Part shown: in pieces, positions 1-9,390 of the stretch
How positions within the stretch are numbered: position 1 is the first letter of the stretch
Layout of the letters: each line of letters begins with the position of its first letter
Assembly: GCA_019359495.1 (NCBI GenBank)
Contig: JAHHHF010000101.1
Coordinates: 1 to 64,000, forward strand
Source: Goleter apudmare HA4340-LM2
Lineage (GTDB): Bacteria > Cyanobacteriota > Cyanobacteriia > Cyanobacteriales > Nostocaceae
Length of the DNA stretch: 64,000 nt
Reading direction: 5' to 3'
Notes under the pieces: generated by a model
Database searches by the model: none
Seen by the model: only the letters and a program-made list of their open reading frames with translations
Told to the model about the DNA's origin: nothing
Translations under genes and position numbers: made by a program

Positions 1-113
1 TAAAATCAACACTCGCTAAAGTCAAAGCCGCGTAAATTTTCTTAGGCTTTAGGGGTTTAACTCAGTCTGACTCAGTTTGTAAAATAACTGGGGTAATTTC
101 TGATGACTAGTTT

Positions 114-152
114 GTTGGTTCGCGAGTATGACTCGCGAACCAACTTCTTTTT
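114..152 (+). terminator. Strong intrinsic terminator of a gene left of the window
   Basis: Two 14-base arms (114-127 and 131-144) are perfectly complementary, separated by a 3-base loop, and followed by TTCTTTTT. This is a textbook rho-independent terminator for plus-strand transcription. The gene it serves lies before base 1. The glycosyltransferase that ends at 262 is on the other strand, so the hairpin may work in both directions. Confidence 0.8.
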
Positions 153-261
153 GTCCAAAGTCCAATAAGTATTGGTTATTTGTTATTTGCCAAGAGTGGA
201 GACTTCCGCCTCTGGTCAAGGATCAAAAGTTGTTTTTCCCATTCTCTACTCACTACTTTCC

Positions 262-1227
262 TTAGAGCCAGTCAATTGTTTTCGCTGTTTCTGGCAACTT
301 GGCATCACTTTGTCCAGAGTAACGTGCTCTGGCAGTAAACAAGCCGATGGGAGTACTTAACAAGTCTACGAGGGTGGCTTGACCGGCGATCGCCTTGAGA
401 CTGCTTTTGGGCAATTCCTTCACTAGCCAACGTAGCCAGCGATAGTAGTATTCTTGGGGTGTCAGCTTTGGCATTAAATCGACACCGTGCAGTTCGTGCA
501 AGTAGCGATTTGAGCGCCCATACCGCCGCCATTGACTTGCCAGTTCCTTGAATGTGGCACGATGCCGATGCTGGACAATGGCATCTGAGACAAATTCCAG
601 TCGACCGATGTTGGCATCCAGAATTCGCCAGCAAATGTCTGCGTCACCACCAGTAGTGAGATAGGGACGAAATAAACCCACTTTTTCTAAAACAATCCGA
701 CGAATCGCCAAATTAGCAGTTTGACCATAGGAACAGAAGGGATGGGCAAGAGTATGCTTTTGGGACAGAGTTTCTTGCTTTTCGGCATGTCTTTCTAACA
801 GATTTTTGCCTGGTAACCCAGTAATCTCACCTACGGTAATTACCACCTCATGGTTGATGAAAGGCTGGATTAAGGATTTTAGCCATTGAGGTTGGGGACG
901 GCAATCAGCATCAGTAAAAGCTAAAAATTCACCTACAGCAGTGCGAATACCAGTGTTGCGGGCTGCGTAGGAGCTTTGGATTTTATTTTCGCTTAAAGGA
1001 TAAATCTTAATTGGGTGCAGTTTAGCAGCTTGTTCCAGAATCGTGAGGGTGCGATCGCTACTGTTATTGTCCACTAATAAATACTCTACCCGGTCATGAG
1101 GGTAGGTTTGAGACAACAAACAAGAGATTAAATCTGGTAAATCTGCCGCACCATTATAGATAGGCACAACCACCGATACCATAGGTAAAAAGCTGTTGGT
1201 GGTTGCACCAAATAACTGATGATTCAT
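262..1227 (-). CDS. Family 2 glycosyltransferase
   Basis: A 321-residue GT-A fold glycosyltransferase, inferred to transfer a sugar from a nucleotide sugar to a polysaccharide or lipid acceptor. The N-terminal block with VSVVVPIYN and LLVDNNSSDRT is the nucleotide-binding half. FTDADC, about 107 residues in, is the metal-binding DxD-type motif. No transmembrane segment is obvious, so it is probably cytoplasmic or peripheral. The start is ATG at 1227; an internal Met at residue 16 lies just before the conserved block and is an alternative. The donor and acceptor cannot be told from sequence. It sits downstream of the ctp protease gene on the same strand, but a 48-base palindrome between them argues against tight coupling. 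Confidence 0.85.
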   Translation of the reverse strand: MNHQLFGATTNSFLPMVSVVVPIYNGAADLPDLISCLLSQTYPHDRVEYLLVDNNSSDRTLTILEQAAKLHPIKIYPLSENKIQSSYAARNTGIRTAVGEFLAFTDADCRPQPQWLKSLIQPFINHEVVITVGEITGLPGKNLLERHAEKQETLSQKHTLAHPFCSYGQTANLAIRRIVLEKVGLFRPYLTTGGDADICWRILDANIGRLEFVSDAIVQHRHRATFKELASQWRRYGRSNRYLHELHGVDLMPKLTPQEYYYRWLRWLVKELPKSSLKAIAGQATLVDLLSTPIGLFTARARYSGQSDAKLPETAKTIDWL

Positions 1228-1234
1228 AAATTTA

Positions 1235-1282
1235 AGGTTTTAGGTCTGGGCTTACTAATTAGTATTCCCAATCCCAAAACCT
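1235..1282. repeat. 48-base imperfect palindrome
   Basis: The arms AGGTTTT...ACTAAT and ATTAGT...AAAACCT match at about 19 of 25 positions, with a perfect core ACTAATTAGT at 1254-1263. The element sits 8 bases upstream of the glycosyltransferase start. It could be a dispersed palindromic repeat, an operator or a processing site; nothing in the sequence decides between these. Confidence 0.5.
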
Positions 1283-1329
1283 AAACTTCAAGAGTGTGGC
1301 TCTCGTCCTTAGCTTATTAGTTGATCCGG

Positions 1330-1348
1330 GGCTGATTGCAAATCAGCC
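1330..1348 (-). terminator. Hairpin 10 bases after the ctp stop
   Basis: A perfect 8-bp stem GGCTGATT/AATCAGCC with a 3-base loop lies just beyond the stop codon of the carboxyl-terminal protease. The sequence after it on the minus strand is not U-rich, so it may be a weak terminator or only an mRNA 3' end stabiliser. Confidence 0.4.
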
Positions 1349-1357
1349 GCAGTAATT

Positions 1358-2701
1358 CTAAAGTTTCAAATCCCTAGCGCCGGCACTCATAGAACCAGAC
1401 GGTTGACTGATTGGAGGTTGGGCGAAGTTGTTACCAGAGAGGACTGCGATCGCCCGTGCATATTGGGGATCGTTTTGAGTTCCCACTAAATCCGGATTAG
1501 TCGCCAGCTGCCGCTCTTGTGCTTCTGTTAAGTCTAGCTTGATATCTGGTGTAATTCCCTTACGGTTAATATCGGTTCCTTGGGGGGTGTAGTAGTGGGC
1601 AATGGTGACTGCCAAACCAGAGCCATCAGAGAGTTCATGAACTGACTGCACCAGAGCTTTACCAAAAGTTTGACTACCAATAACTACCGCCCGCTTGTTA
1701 TCCTTGAGTGCCCCTGTTAGGATTTCGCTAGCACTAGCTGAATTACCATCCACCAGTACTGCCAAGGGAAGATTCGTCAAGGCAGTGCGATTGGCTTTAG
1801 TATCTTCAGTGCCTCCTTTACGGTCTACTGTACGGACAATACCGCCATTATCCAGCCACATCCGAGAAATCTCAATGCTCGCCTGCAACAAACCACCAGG
1901 ATTTCCCCGCAAATCTAAAACATAGGCATTAACTTGTTTGCTGTTCAAATCACGGATAGCGCGCCGCATTTGATCGGCGGCGTGAGAACTAAACTCTCGT
2001 AACCGGATGTAGCCAACACGTCGATTACCTTCTTGTTTGAGGGTATAACGTACTGTAGGTACTTCAATAGTGGCTCTAACTAGTTTGACATCAAAAGCAT
2101 TTCTCCCCAACCTACCCAATTTCAGAGTTATAGGAGTGCCGGCTTTACCACGAATCAACTTTGAGGCATCATCCACTTTCATGTCTTTAGTGGGTTTACC
2201 GTCAATTGCCAAAATTTCATCGCCTGCTTTCAGACCAGCTCTCAGTGCCGGAGAATTCTCTATGGCTTCTATAACAGTGAGGCGCTTGGTTTTTTCGCTC
2301 AATTCCATGCGAATACCAATTCCAGAGACTTCCCCAGAGGTTTGGCTAGTCAAGGCTTCATACTGTTTGGGATCCATAAAGCGAGTGTAAGGATCTCCCA
2401 ACTTTTGCAAAGCTTCACGAATTGCCGCGTAAGCTTCTTCACGAGAAGCATAATCTTTACTTAACAGGCTCTGCCTAGTTGCTTGCCAATCTTGTTGATT
2501 AAATTTGCCATCAACATATTCACGATTCACCACTTGCCAGACTTGGTCAACAATTGCTTTCGGGCTATCTTGTAGGGCGAGGGCAGCACGAACGCAGCGA
2601 GTCCAAGCGGGGCCAAACACAGATGCAGTGGCGGTCGTAGCGATCGCTCCACCAATCAAGGCTACTTGGAGCGGCGAGTAACGTTTCGCAGATTGGTTCA
2701 T
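1358..2701 (-). CDS. Carboxyl-terminal processing protease (S41, Ctp family)
   Basis: A secreted serine protease of the Tsp/CtpA family, which trims C-termini of exported proteins; CtpA matures photosystem II D1, and cyanobacteria also have CtpB and CtpC paralogues. ATG at 2701 gives 447 residues starting MNQSAKRYS; the longer reading frame would need a TTG start 15 codons upstream. Next come an uncleaved-type signal or anchor (about residues 8-35), a PDZ domain (about 120-205, with SGIGI and AGDEILAIDG), and the S41 core. The core has LRGNPGG, the catalytic Ser in GNSASASEI and the catalytic Lys in TFGKALVQ, 25 residues apart as in the family. Which paralogue it is cannot be decided by eye. 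Confidence 0.9.
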   Translation of the reverse strand: MNQSAKRYSPLQVALIGGAIATTATASVFGPAWTRCVRAALALQDSPKAIVDQVWQVVNREYVDGKFNQQDWQATRQSLLSKDYASREEAYAAIREALQKLGDPYTRFMDPKQYEALTSQTSGEVSGIGIRMELSEKTKRLTVIEAIENSPALRAGLKAGDEILAIDGKPTKDMKVDDASKLIRGKAGTPITLKLGRLGRNAFDVKLVRATIEVPTVRYTLKQEGNRRVGYIRLREFSSHAADQMRRAIRDLNSKQVNAYVLDLRGNPGGLLQASIEISRMWLDNGGIVRTVDRKGGTEDTKANRTALTNLPLAVLVDGNSASASEILTGALKDNKRAVVIGSQTFGKALVQSVHELSDGSGLAVTIAHYYTPQGTDINRKGITPDIKLDLTEAQERQLATNPDLVGTQNDPQYARAIAVLSGNNFAQPPISQPSGSMSAGARDLKL

Positions 2702-3030
2702 GTATATTAGCTGGAATAATTGTGTTTTTGACAGTTTAGCAATCAAGCTTTCCAGAAATTTTTAAGTTTTATACTCAAGATTTCGCCATACTCACTTCAT
2801 CATTTTTTTAGTAATGATGCTAAAAATATAGCTTCACTTCTTAACAATGATTTCTCAGTTCACTGGGTTTTTCCGGAACGTTCACCTGGAATATATGAAA
2901 CTTTGATCTATGTCAACTTTACACCCCCAATGCTTTTTATTAAGATAGCACTTTGCTGTTGTGATTGCAGGTATTTTAAACATTCATCAACTACGCTTTA
3001 CTTACCTATGTCACGAAACCTCATAATGCT

Positions 3031-3711
3031 ATGAAATCATCAATTCCCCCTAGGGGAAAATTCAGAAAACCGTGGCAATTGCTACAGAAACTAGCTTGTA
3101 GTTTGTGTGCTTTCCTGGGCATTTGGCTGATTTTCACCACTATAACGCTGGTTTCTGCTGCTGCTGGCCCAGTAGATGCCTTATTTGTACTTGGTGGCAG
3201 TATTTGTCGGGAAATCTATGTTGCCCAAGCTGCCAAAAAATATCCCCAAATCCCAATTCTGATTTCTCAGGGTTCTCCAGACCCTTGTGTGTGGCTAATT
3301 TTTCAACGGGAATCCGCAGACTTATCAAACGTTTGGCTAGAAAAGTGTGCTAATTCTACTTGGGAAAATTTTTATTATGGTATTACTATTTTGCGGCGCT
3401 GGGGAGTGAATAAAGTCATGTTAATTACGTCTCCAACTCACCTGCCACGAGCCAAATGGATAGGACAGATTCTCTTAGGAGCTAATGGCATTTGGATGGA
3501 ACCAGACATTATTCAAGAGCGAGGTATTCCTGGGAATCGTGAGTCTTGGCTGAAAACTGGACTAGATGTAACACGCAGTTTGTTGTGGGCAGTTGTCAGT
3601 CCAATTGTGCAGCCGCAATGCTCAAAAGTCACGAGACTCACCCAGGTGGATATGCCAGCTTGGGAGCGTCAAGGGTTTAAGTGTGAACAGCAGGGGAATT
3701 TGGGAAGATAA
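3031..3711 (+). CDS. DUF218 / YdcF-SanA family protein
   Basis: A 226-residue protein with one N-terminal membrane segment (about residues 17-40) followed by a DUF218 domain. The domain shows VDALFVLGG near the start, NSTWENFYYG in the middle and ITSPTHLPRA toward the end, the usual pattern of this Rossmann-like family. E. coli relatives (SanA, YdcF, ElyC) affect envelope integrity; no reaction is firmly established for this branch. The C-terminal 30 residues (from about SVNSRG on the overlapping frame) are not part of it. It is monocistronic: the next gene is 203 bases downstream and no signal was seen in that spacer. Confidence 0.75.
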   Translation: MKSSIPPRGKFRKPWQLLQKLACSLCAFLGIWLIFTTITLVSAAAGPVDALFVLGGSICREIYVAQAAKKYPQIPILISQGSPDPCVWLIFQRESADLSNVWLEKCANSTWENFYYGITILRRWGVNKVMLITSPTHLPRAKWIGQILLGANGIWMEPDIIQERGIPGNRESWLKTGLDVTRSLLWAVVSPIVQPQCSKVTRLTQVDMPAWERQGFKCEQQGNLGR

Positions 3712-3914
3712 GGCACATGGGAGATGCAACTCTGGCAGAAATTTGCCAGCTTTTAAATTCAGTAAGTTTGTTCACTCATTTTGAGATCACAAAAGCAGAG
3801 GCTAGCCTCAAGGAGTTTTCTCAAGTTGAGGAAGTGGTGCGTAATTTTCAATCCCCCACTATCCCCCATCAACTCAGATAAAATCACTATGGTGCTACTT
3901 AACTTCCAAGCCTG

Positions 3915-6431
3915 ATGAAAAGCGATATCTCTTCTAGTCCTCGATCCACCTTTCAACTTCCTGAACTCCTCGCCCCCGCAGGCCACTGGGACTGTGCGAA
4001 AGCTGCGGTGGAAAATGGCGCAGACGCAATTTATTTCGGGTTGGATAAATTTAACGCTCGAATGCGGGCAGAAAATTTCACTGAGGCGGATTTACCGGAG
4101 TTGATGGCATTTCTCCATTGCCGGGGAGTTAAGGGTTATGTCACTGTTAATACATTAATCTTTCCTCAAGAACTCAGACAGGCAGAGCAATATTTACGCT
4201 CGATTGTGGCGGCTGGAGTGGATGCGGTAATTGTTCAAGATGTGGGTATATGTCGTCTCATCAGGCACATGTCCCCTGATTTTCCTATCCATGCTTCCAC
4301 TCAAATGACAATCACCAGCGCGGTTGGGGTGGAATTTGCTCAGTCTCTTGGTTGTCAATTGGTGGTGTTAGCCCGTGAATGTTCCCTCAAAGAAATCAAT
4401 AAAATTCAACAAAATACTTCACTACCTTTAGAAGTATTTGTTCACGGTGCTTTGTGTGTAGCGTATTCCGGTCAGTGTTTGACGAGTGAAGCTTTGGGCG
4501 GGCGTTCTGCTAACCGGGGCGAATGTGCCCAAGCTTGCCGGATGCCCTACGAGTTAATCGCAGATGGGGAAGTTGTAGATTTAATTGATCGCAAATATTT
4601 ACTCAGCCCCCAGGACTTAGCAGGGCTGGAGGTGCTGCCAGATTTGGTGAAGTCTGGAGTAACTTGCCTGAAAATTGAAGGTCGGTTGAAATCACCAGAA
4701 TATGTGGCTAATGTTACTCGTGTTTATCGCCAAGCCCTAGATCGGGTGATGACAGAGTTAGCAAAAGACAAGAAAATTTCTCCCCCCATCTCCCCATCTC
4801 AAGAACGCTACAACCTAGAGATGGCATTCTCTCGCGGTATCTCCACAGGCTGGTTTCGTGGGATTAATAATCAAGAATTAGTTCACGCCCGTTTCGGTAA
4901 AAAGCGCGGGGTTTATTTGGGAGAAGTCACCCGCATCCGCAATGAACAGGTGACAATCACCCTGGAAGCACCAGTTAAACCAGGGGATGGTGTGGTGTTT
5001 GATTGCGGTCATCCAGAGGTGAAGGAAGAAGGTGGTAGAGTTTATGCGGTGGTACTAAAGGGTAGGGAAGCATTACTAACATTTGGTCGAAATGACTTGA
5101 ATCTGGGGCGATTGCATATAGGCGATCGCGTGTGGAAAACTAGTGATCCAGAATTAGATAAGCAACTGCGTCAAAGTTTTGCAGGTGAGTATCCCCAATT
5201 TCATCGCCCCATGCACCTAGAGGTTTATGGCGAAATTGGTCAGCCACTAATAGCGATCGCTCGTGATCAAGTTGGTAATATTGTCCAAGTTGAGTCTCTG
5301 ATTCCTCTAGTAGAGGCGCACACTAAACCCCTCACCCCAGAACGGTTGCAAGAACAGTTAGGGCGTCTTGGTAACACCCCCTTTCATTTAGGCAAATTCA
5401 CCAATCACCTCAACGGTACAATCATGTTACCCGTGAGTGAATTAAATCGGATGCGGCGGGAAATTGTGGCACAGCTAACAGAATTACGCTCTCAACCCAA
5501 ACGCTGGCAACTGAATTCGACAGCCTCATTACAAAACCTCCTCCCTTCCTCGTCCCCCCCATTCCCCACGTCCCCCTCACTCATCGTTCTAGTCCGCAAC
5601 CTCAAACAACTCCAAACCGCACTGCAAACTGGTGTGGAGACGCTTTATTGTGAATTAGAAGACCCCCGTACCTACCAAGCCGCCGTGCAAATGGTGCGCC
5701 AACAGCAAAACTCCCCAGCCTCAACCATCTATGTTGCACCACCCCGAATTACCAAACCAGGGGAAAAGTGGATTTTACAGCAAGTGCGCGCCTGTGAGGC
5801 AGATGGCTATTTGGTGCGAAACTATGATCAACTAGAATTTTTTAAAAGCGATCGCTGTATCGGAGATTTCTCACTGAATGTTGCCAATCCCCTCACAGCC
5901 GACTACTTTCACCAGCGTTTCGGCTTGGAAAGACTGACTGCATCTTATGACTTAAATGTCAACCAACTCGAAGACTTACTTACAACTTGTCCACCCCAGT
6001 GGTTTGAAGTCACCATCCATCAACATATGCCCATGTTCCACATGGAGCATTGCGTCTTTTGCGCCTTTCTTTCAACAGGGACAGATTACACCAATTGCGG
6101 GCGACCCTGTGAACAGCACGAAGTCAAATTAAAAGACCGTGTTGGTAGTGAACACGTCCTCAAAGCTGATGTCGGCTGTCGCAACACTGTATTTAATAGC
6201 ACACCTCAAACTGGAGCCGAATACGTACAGCGCCTGATAAATTTGGGTTTACGCCACTTCCGCATCGAGTTTGTCAACGAGACACCAGAACAAGTGAGTA
6301 AAACGATACAGTGCTATCAACAACTCCTGCAAAGTGAAATTACAGGTTCCCAACTGTGGCGCGAGTTAAAGCTGCAAAATCAGCTAGGCGTGACACGTGG
6401 GCCGATGGGAGTGTCTGCAATTCGTTCATAA
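3915..6431 (+). CDS. U32 family peptidase / hydroxylase-like protein with DUF3656
   Basis: An 838-residue cytoplasmic protein of the U32 family. Members were named for collagenase, but the best-studied ones (RlhA, TrhP) hydroxylate rRNA or tRNA and carry an Fe-S cluster. The first 90 residues hold the LLAPAGHWDCAKAAVENGADAIYFG barrel start. The family signature with conserved cysteines lies around residues 175-215 (FVHGALC, GQC, GECAQACR). A second, divergent U32-like half follows the central DUF3656 region and is also Cys-rich (HCVFCAF, NCGRPCEQH). Two Pro/Ser-rich stretches (near residues 292-298 and 535-550) look like low-complexity insertions. The substrate is unknown. Confidence 0.85.
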   Translation: MKSDISSSPRSTFQLPELLAPAGHWDCAKAAVENGADAIYFGLDKFNARMRAENFTEADLPELMAFLHCRGVKGYVTVNTLIFPQELRQAEQYLRSIVAAGVDAVIVQDVGICRLIRHMSPDFPIHASTQMTITSAVGVEFAQSLGCQLVVLARECSLKEINKIQQNTSLPLEVFVHGALCVAYSGQCLTSEALGGRSANRGECAQACRMPYELIADGEVVDLIDRKYLLSPQDLAGLEVLPDLVKSGVTCLKIEGRLKSPEYVANVTRVYRQALDRVMTELAKDKKISPPISPSQERYNLEMAFSRGISTGWFRGINNQELVHARFGKKRGVYLGEVTRIRNEQVTITLEAPVKPGDGVVFDCGHPEVKEEGGRVYAVVLKGREALLTFGRNDLNLGRLHIGDRVWKTSDPELDKQLRQSFAGEYPQFHRPMHLEVYGEIGQPLIAIARDQVGNIVQVESLIPLVEAHTKPLTPERLQEQLGRLGNTPFHLGKFTNHLNGTIMLPVSELNRMRREIVAQLTELRSQPKRWQLNSTASLQNLLPSSSPPFPTSPSLIVLVRNLKQLQTALQTGVETLYCELEDPRTYQAAVQMVRQQQNSPASTIYVAPPRITKPGEKWILQQVRACEADGYLVRNYDQLEFFKSDRCIGDFSLNVANPLTADYFHQRFGLERLTASYDLNVNQLEDLLTTCPPQWFEVTIHQHMPMFHMEHCVFCAFLSTGTDYTNCGRPCEQHEVKLKDRVGSEHVLKADVGCRNTVFNSTPQTGAEYVQRLINLGLRHFRIEFVNETPEQVSKTIQCYQQLLQSEITGSQLWRELKLQNQLGVTRGPMGVSAIRS

Positions 6432-6444
6432 TTATGAAAATGCG

Positions 6445-6579
6445 TCAGTGGTAATATACTATTTCAATTTCCGAAGCATTGTTCTCATCGGTCCAAACAA
6501 AGCAGGTTCGCCATTGATCGTTAATAAGAATACTGTACTGCCCTTTCCTATCGCCAACTAGCTTTTCTAAGCGATTATT
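6445..6579 (-). pseudogene. C-terminal remnant of a HigB/RelE-type toxin
   Basis: The minus strand encodes NRLEKLVGDRKGQYSI, then INDQWRTCFVWTD, then a C-terminus EIEIVYYH before a stop. This is the characteristic C-terminal half of the HigB 'plasmid maintenance killer' mRNA interferases. The N-terminal half is absent: upstream of NNRLEK the frame runs into the methyltransferase gene and no longer resembles the family. No HigA antitoxin follows, because the U32 gene ends 13 bases away. The element is therefore a decayed toxin-antitoxin locus squeezed between two housekeeping genes. Confidence 0.75.
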
Positions 6580-7356
6580 ATGACTAATATTTGCCAGCCC
6601 AATAATTGGAATGCTACCCTCTATCAAGATAAACACGCCTTTGTGTGGCAATATGGTGAAGACTTGCTGCAATTACTCAACCCCCAACCAGGAGAATTAA
6701 TTTTAGATCTCGGTTGTGGTACGGGACAACTCACAGAAAAAATTGCCCAGACAGGAGCTGAGGTGAGCGGGATTGATAGTGCGCCTGCGATGATTGAAAA
6801 AGCTAGACAAAACTATCCTCATCTCAACTTCGATGTTGCTGATGTGACATACTTTCAAGTAAAACAGCCCTTAGATGCGGTGTTTTCTAATGCTGTACTA
6901 CATTGGGTAAAATCCGCAGAAAAAGCGATCGCCTCCATACACCAAGCACTAAAACCAGGGGGACGTTTTGTAGCAGAATTTGGTGGTAGAGGGAATGTGC
7001 AGATGATAGCTCAAGCTTTATCGAGTGCTGTGGAGGCGATCGCTATTCCCAACGCTCAAACACGAAATCCTTGGTATTTTCCCCGCATTGCTGAATACAC
7101 TACCCTGTTAGAACACCAAGGCTTTGACGTTATTTATGCTGTGTTATTAGCGCGTCCCACACCTCTAGCCGATGGCGAAGCAGGTTTAGCCAACTGGATT
7201 CGCATGTTTGCCAGCGCTTTCTTAGTAGGATTGTCTGTAGAACAGCAAACACAGATCATTCGTAACGTCGAAGATCATCTCAAACCAAGGCTGTATCAAG
7301 AGGGAACTTGGACAGCAGATTACCGCAGAATTCGTATTATTGCTACCAAAGTTTAG
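6580..7356 (+). CDS. Class I SAM-dependent methyltransferase
   Basis: A 258-residue soluble methyltransferase resembling trans-aconitate methyltransferase (Tam) in layout. Motif I (LILDLGCGTGQ, about residues 46-56) binds SAM. An acidic residue after strand 2 (SGIDSAPAM) contacts the ribose, DVADVT follows, and FSNAVLHWV is motif IV. The substrate cannot be inferred. The ATG at 6580 sits exactly at the edge of the HigB remnant, so the 5' flank of this gene has probably been rebuilt. Its first eight residues (MTNICQPN) come before a conserved-looking NWNATLYQDKH block. Confidence 0.85.
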   Translation: MTNICQPNNWNATLYQDKHAFVWQYGEDLLQLLNPQPGELILDLGCGTGQLTEKIAQTGAEVSGIDSAPAMIEKARQNYPHLNFDVADVTYFQVKQPLDAVFSNAVLHWVKSAEKAIASIHQALKPGGRFVAEFGGRGNVQMIAQALSSAVEAIAIPNAQTRNPWYFPRIAEYTTLLEHQGFDVIYAVLLARPTPLADGEAGLANWIRMFASAFLVGLSVEQQTQIIRNVEDHLKPRLYQEGTWTADYRRIRIIATKV

Positions 7357-7477
7357 ATATTATTGAAACATAGTCACATTTAATTATGTCTACTTCAGTA
7401 AGTCAGTGCAAATCAAGTTCATTGGCTATTTTTTTTTGTTATTTGTCGGATAAATTACGAATTACCTGACTTCAGTT

Positions 7478-8014
7478 ATGCCTAACAACAAAGTGCTTCA
7501 TCGCCAGACAACGCTATCACTACTATTCACAATCAGCCTAATTACAATTTCTTTTTTACCAATTTCATCTTCACTAGCAGAAAAAACCTCCATACCTCAA
7601 CCATCTGATGCACCCCTGCAACTTGACTTATTGAACAAGCCAAGAAACTCCGTAATTACAGCTAACACTATTGAACCAAAACAATTGACTATTCCCAGTT
7701 TATGGCGAGCTAAAGAAAATACAGAGAATAAATTGTTAGATAACTGGCTAGCATTTCCAGCTTCTAACAAAGAATCGGCACGAGTAGACCTGTTAGTAAA
7801 TCAGCAAATTTGGAGTTTATTAGACTATCTAGAGCGCTATGATTTCGTTAATCGTTTAGGTAGTGCTGTCCGCAAAGATAACTACAACGTGCGCGTGTTC
7901 AACTATCAACAAGAACTTCTCGCTGCTTACACTTGTAACTTTAGTACCAGTCCAGCTTTATGCAATATTCAGATGAATGCTCAAAACAAGCTAGGATGGC
8001 GTCGTTCTCTCTAA
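7478..8014 (+). CDS. Exported protein of unknown function
   Basis: A 178-residue protein that I do not recognise. It starts with a clear Sec signal peptide (hydrophobic residues about 13-33, SSLA before the mature EKTS). The mature part is polar, without repeats or membrane segments, and contains two cysteines near the C-terminus (YTCNF and ALCNI) that could form a disulfide. It is probably periplasmic or thylakoid-lumenal. It stands alone, 121 bases after the methyltransferase and convergent with the gene that follows. Confidence 0.6.
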   Translation: MPNNKVLHRQTTLSLLFTISLITISFLPISSSLAEKTSIPQPSDAPLQLDLLNKPRNSVITANTIEPKQLTIPSLWRAKENTENKLLDNWLAFPASNKESARVDLLVNQQIWSLLDYLERYDFVNRLGSAVRKDNYNVRVFNYQQELLAAYTCNFSTSPALCNIQMNAQNKLGWRRSL

Positions 8015-8112
8015 GAAATTTAAGCAAAGATATCTTGAAATTCTTACCAACGACAAATGATAAATAACGAATAACAAACCTAGCCAGTAAAGTTTATTGA
8101 CGCCTCCCAAAA

Positions 8113-9261
8113 TTAAGCCTTAATTTTGGCAAACAAAGACTCGTATTGTTTAATAGTTGACGAGGGTAAGGGAAGTAAAAATTCACTTTTCTCAAAAACT
8201 TCTGGATTACTTAATAATATGTTCCGCAATTGTTCCTGAATTTCGGATGCAACAATATTAGTAGCAACTGGTGAATTACTTCTGGTCAATAGAGAAATTT
8301 GTCTAGCAATGTTTGGTTGCCAACAAAAATCAATCCATTGATATGATAGAGCGTCATTGCTAAGATTAGCAGGGCGTACCCATAAGTCTGCCCACATTGC
8401 TGTTCCTGACTGAGGAATAATTGCTGCAAGTTGGGGATAGCGCCCCAGAATCGAGATCACATCGCTAGACCAGCCAACAGCTAACCAAGTATCCCCAATG
8501 ATTAGGGGTTCTAGGTAGGTATTAGAACTGTAGAACTTCACCTGTTGGTTTAATGTCTTTAGTTCTTGTTCCAACTCTGGAACTTGGTCAAGATTCTCTG
8601 TATTGTAGGATTTACCCAGTTTCTTCAGGGTCAAGCCTATCACTTCTCGTGGGTGATCAAGTAGGGAAATATGCGATCGCACTTCACTACGCCACAAATC
8701 ACTCCAATCCTGCGGTTTCCAACCTAGTTTCTCGAACTTTTCACGATTATAAATAATTACCGTACTACCCCAACGGTAAGGAGCCGCCCAAAGTTTCCCT
8801 TGAGTATCTAGATTACCTTGGTCGTTGCGTGTTACTAATTTCTGCCATCTTTCATCTAAAGCAGACCACTGTTTAACCTGTGCTGTTTCTAGAGGTTGAA
8901 TCAATTTCTGCTCAATTGCGGCCTTTAACCAATAATCTCCCAATGTCACCAAGTTAGCCAGAGGAGAATTTTGGGATTGACTAAAGGGGACAAAGCGTGT
9001 CCATCCCTGCTGTTCATCGGTAGTTTTTGGTTGTTGCCAATTTTGTAACTGCTTAAATAATTCCTGTATTTGTTCTACTGGTGCAAACTTTAACTGCGCC
9101 TGTTGCTGCAAGCTTCTCTGAAATTGATTAACTACCTGACTTGGAATAGAACCTTTTAATAGCCTCACATCAAGCTGTGTCTGGCTTTTGCCACCACACC
9201 CAATCAGCAGTTGTGAAAGCGCTAGACTACCCGTGCCCAACAGAAAAGACCGTCGATCCAT
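8113..9261 (-). CDS. Extracellular solute-binding lipoprotein (family 1, PotD-like)
   Basis: A 382-residue periplasmic binding protein. The N-terminus MDRRSFLLGTGSLALSQ carries twin arginines and a lipobox ending in LLIGC, so it is probably a Tat- or Sec-exported lipoprotein. The two-lobe fold is suggested by LWAAPYRWGS, NREKFEKLGW and the GDTWLAVGWSSDVI hinge region, as in spermidine/putrescine and iron-binding PBPs. No permease or ATPase gene is adjacent, so the cognate ABC transporter must be elsewhere. The ligand is unproven. The gene is separated from polA by 129 bases on the same strand. Confidence 0.8.
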   Translation of the reverse strand: MDRRSFLLGTGSLALSQLLIGCGGKSQTQLDVRLLKGSIPSQVVNQFQRSLQQQAQLKFAPVEQIQELFKQLQNWQQPKTTDEQQGWTRFVPFSQSQNSPLANLVTLGDYWLKAAIEQKLIQPLETAQVKQWSALDERWQKLVTRNDQGNLDTQGKLWAAPYRWGSTVIIYNREKFEKLGWKPQDWSDLWRSEVRSHISLLDHPREVIGLTLKKLGKSYNTENLDQVPELEQELKTLNQQVKFYSSNTYLEPLIIGDTWLAVGWSSDVISILGRYPQLAAIIPQSGTAMWADLWVRPANLSNDALSYQWIDFCWQPNIARQISLLTRSNSPVATNIVASEIQEQLRNILLSNPEVFEKSEFLLPLPSSTIKQYESLFAKIKA

Positions 9262-9390
9262 TTATTTTCGATTTAATATTTTTGCATATCCCTATCTTAG
9301 ACACAAGAATACCAATACAATTTACAACACTTCTTCCAAAAGTTGTGATACTAATTCGTAATACTCGCTTGCTTCCCCATTCCCAATTCC

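Noticed and set aside
3759-3986. 75-codon minus-strand frame at the U32 gene start
   Set aside because: Overlaps the conserved N-terminus of U32 and has no family features.
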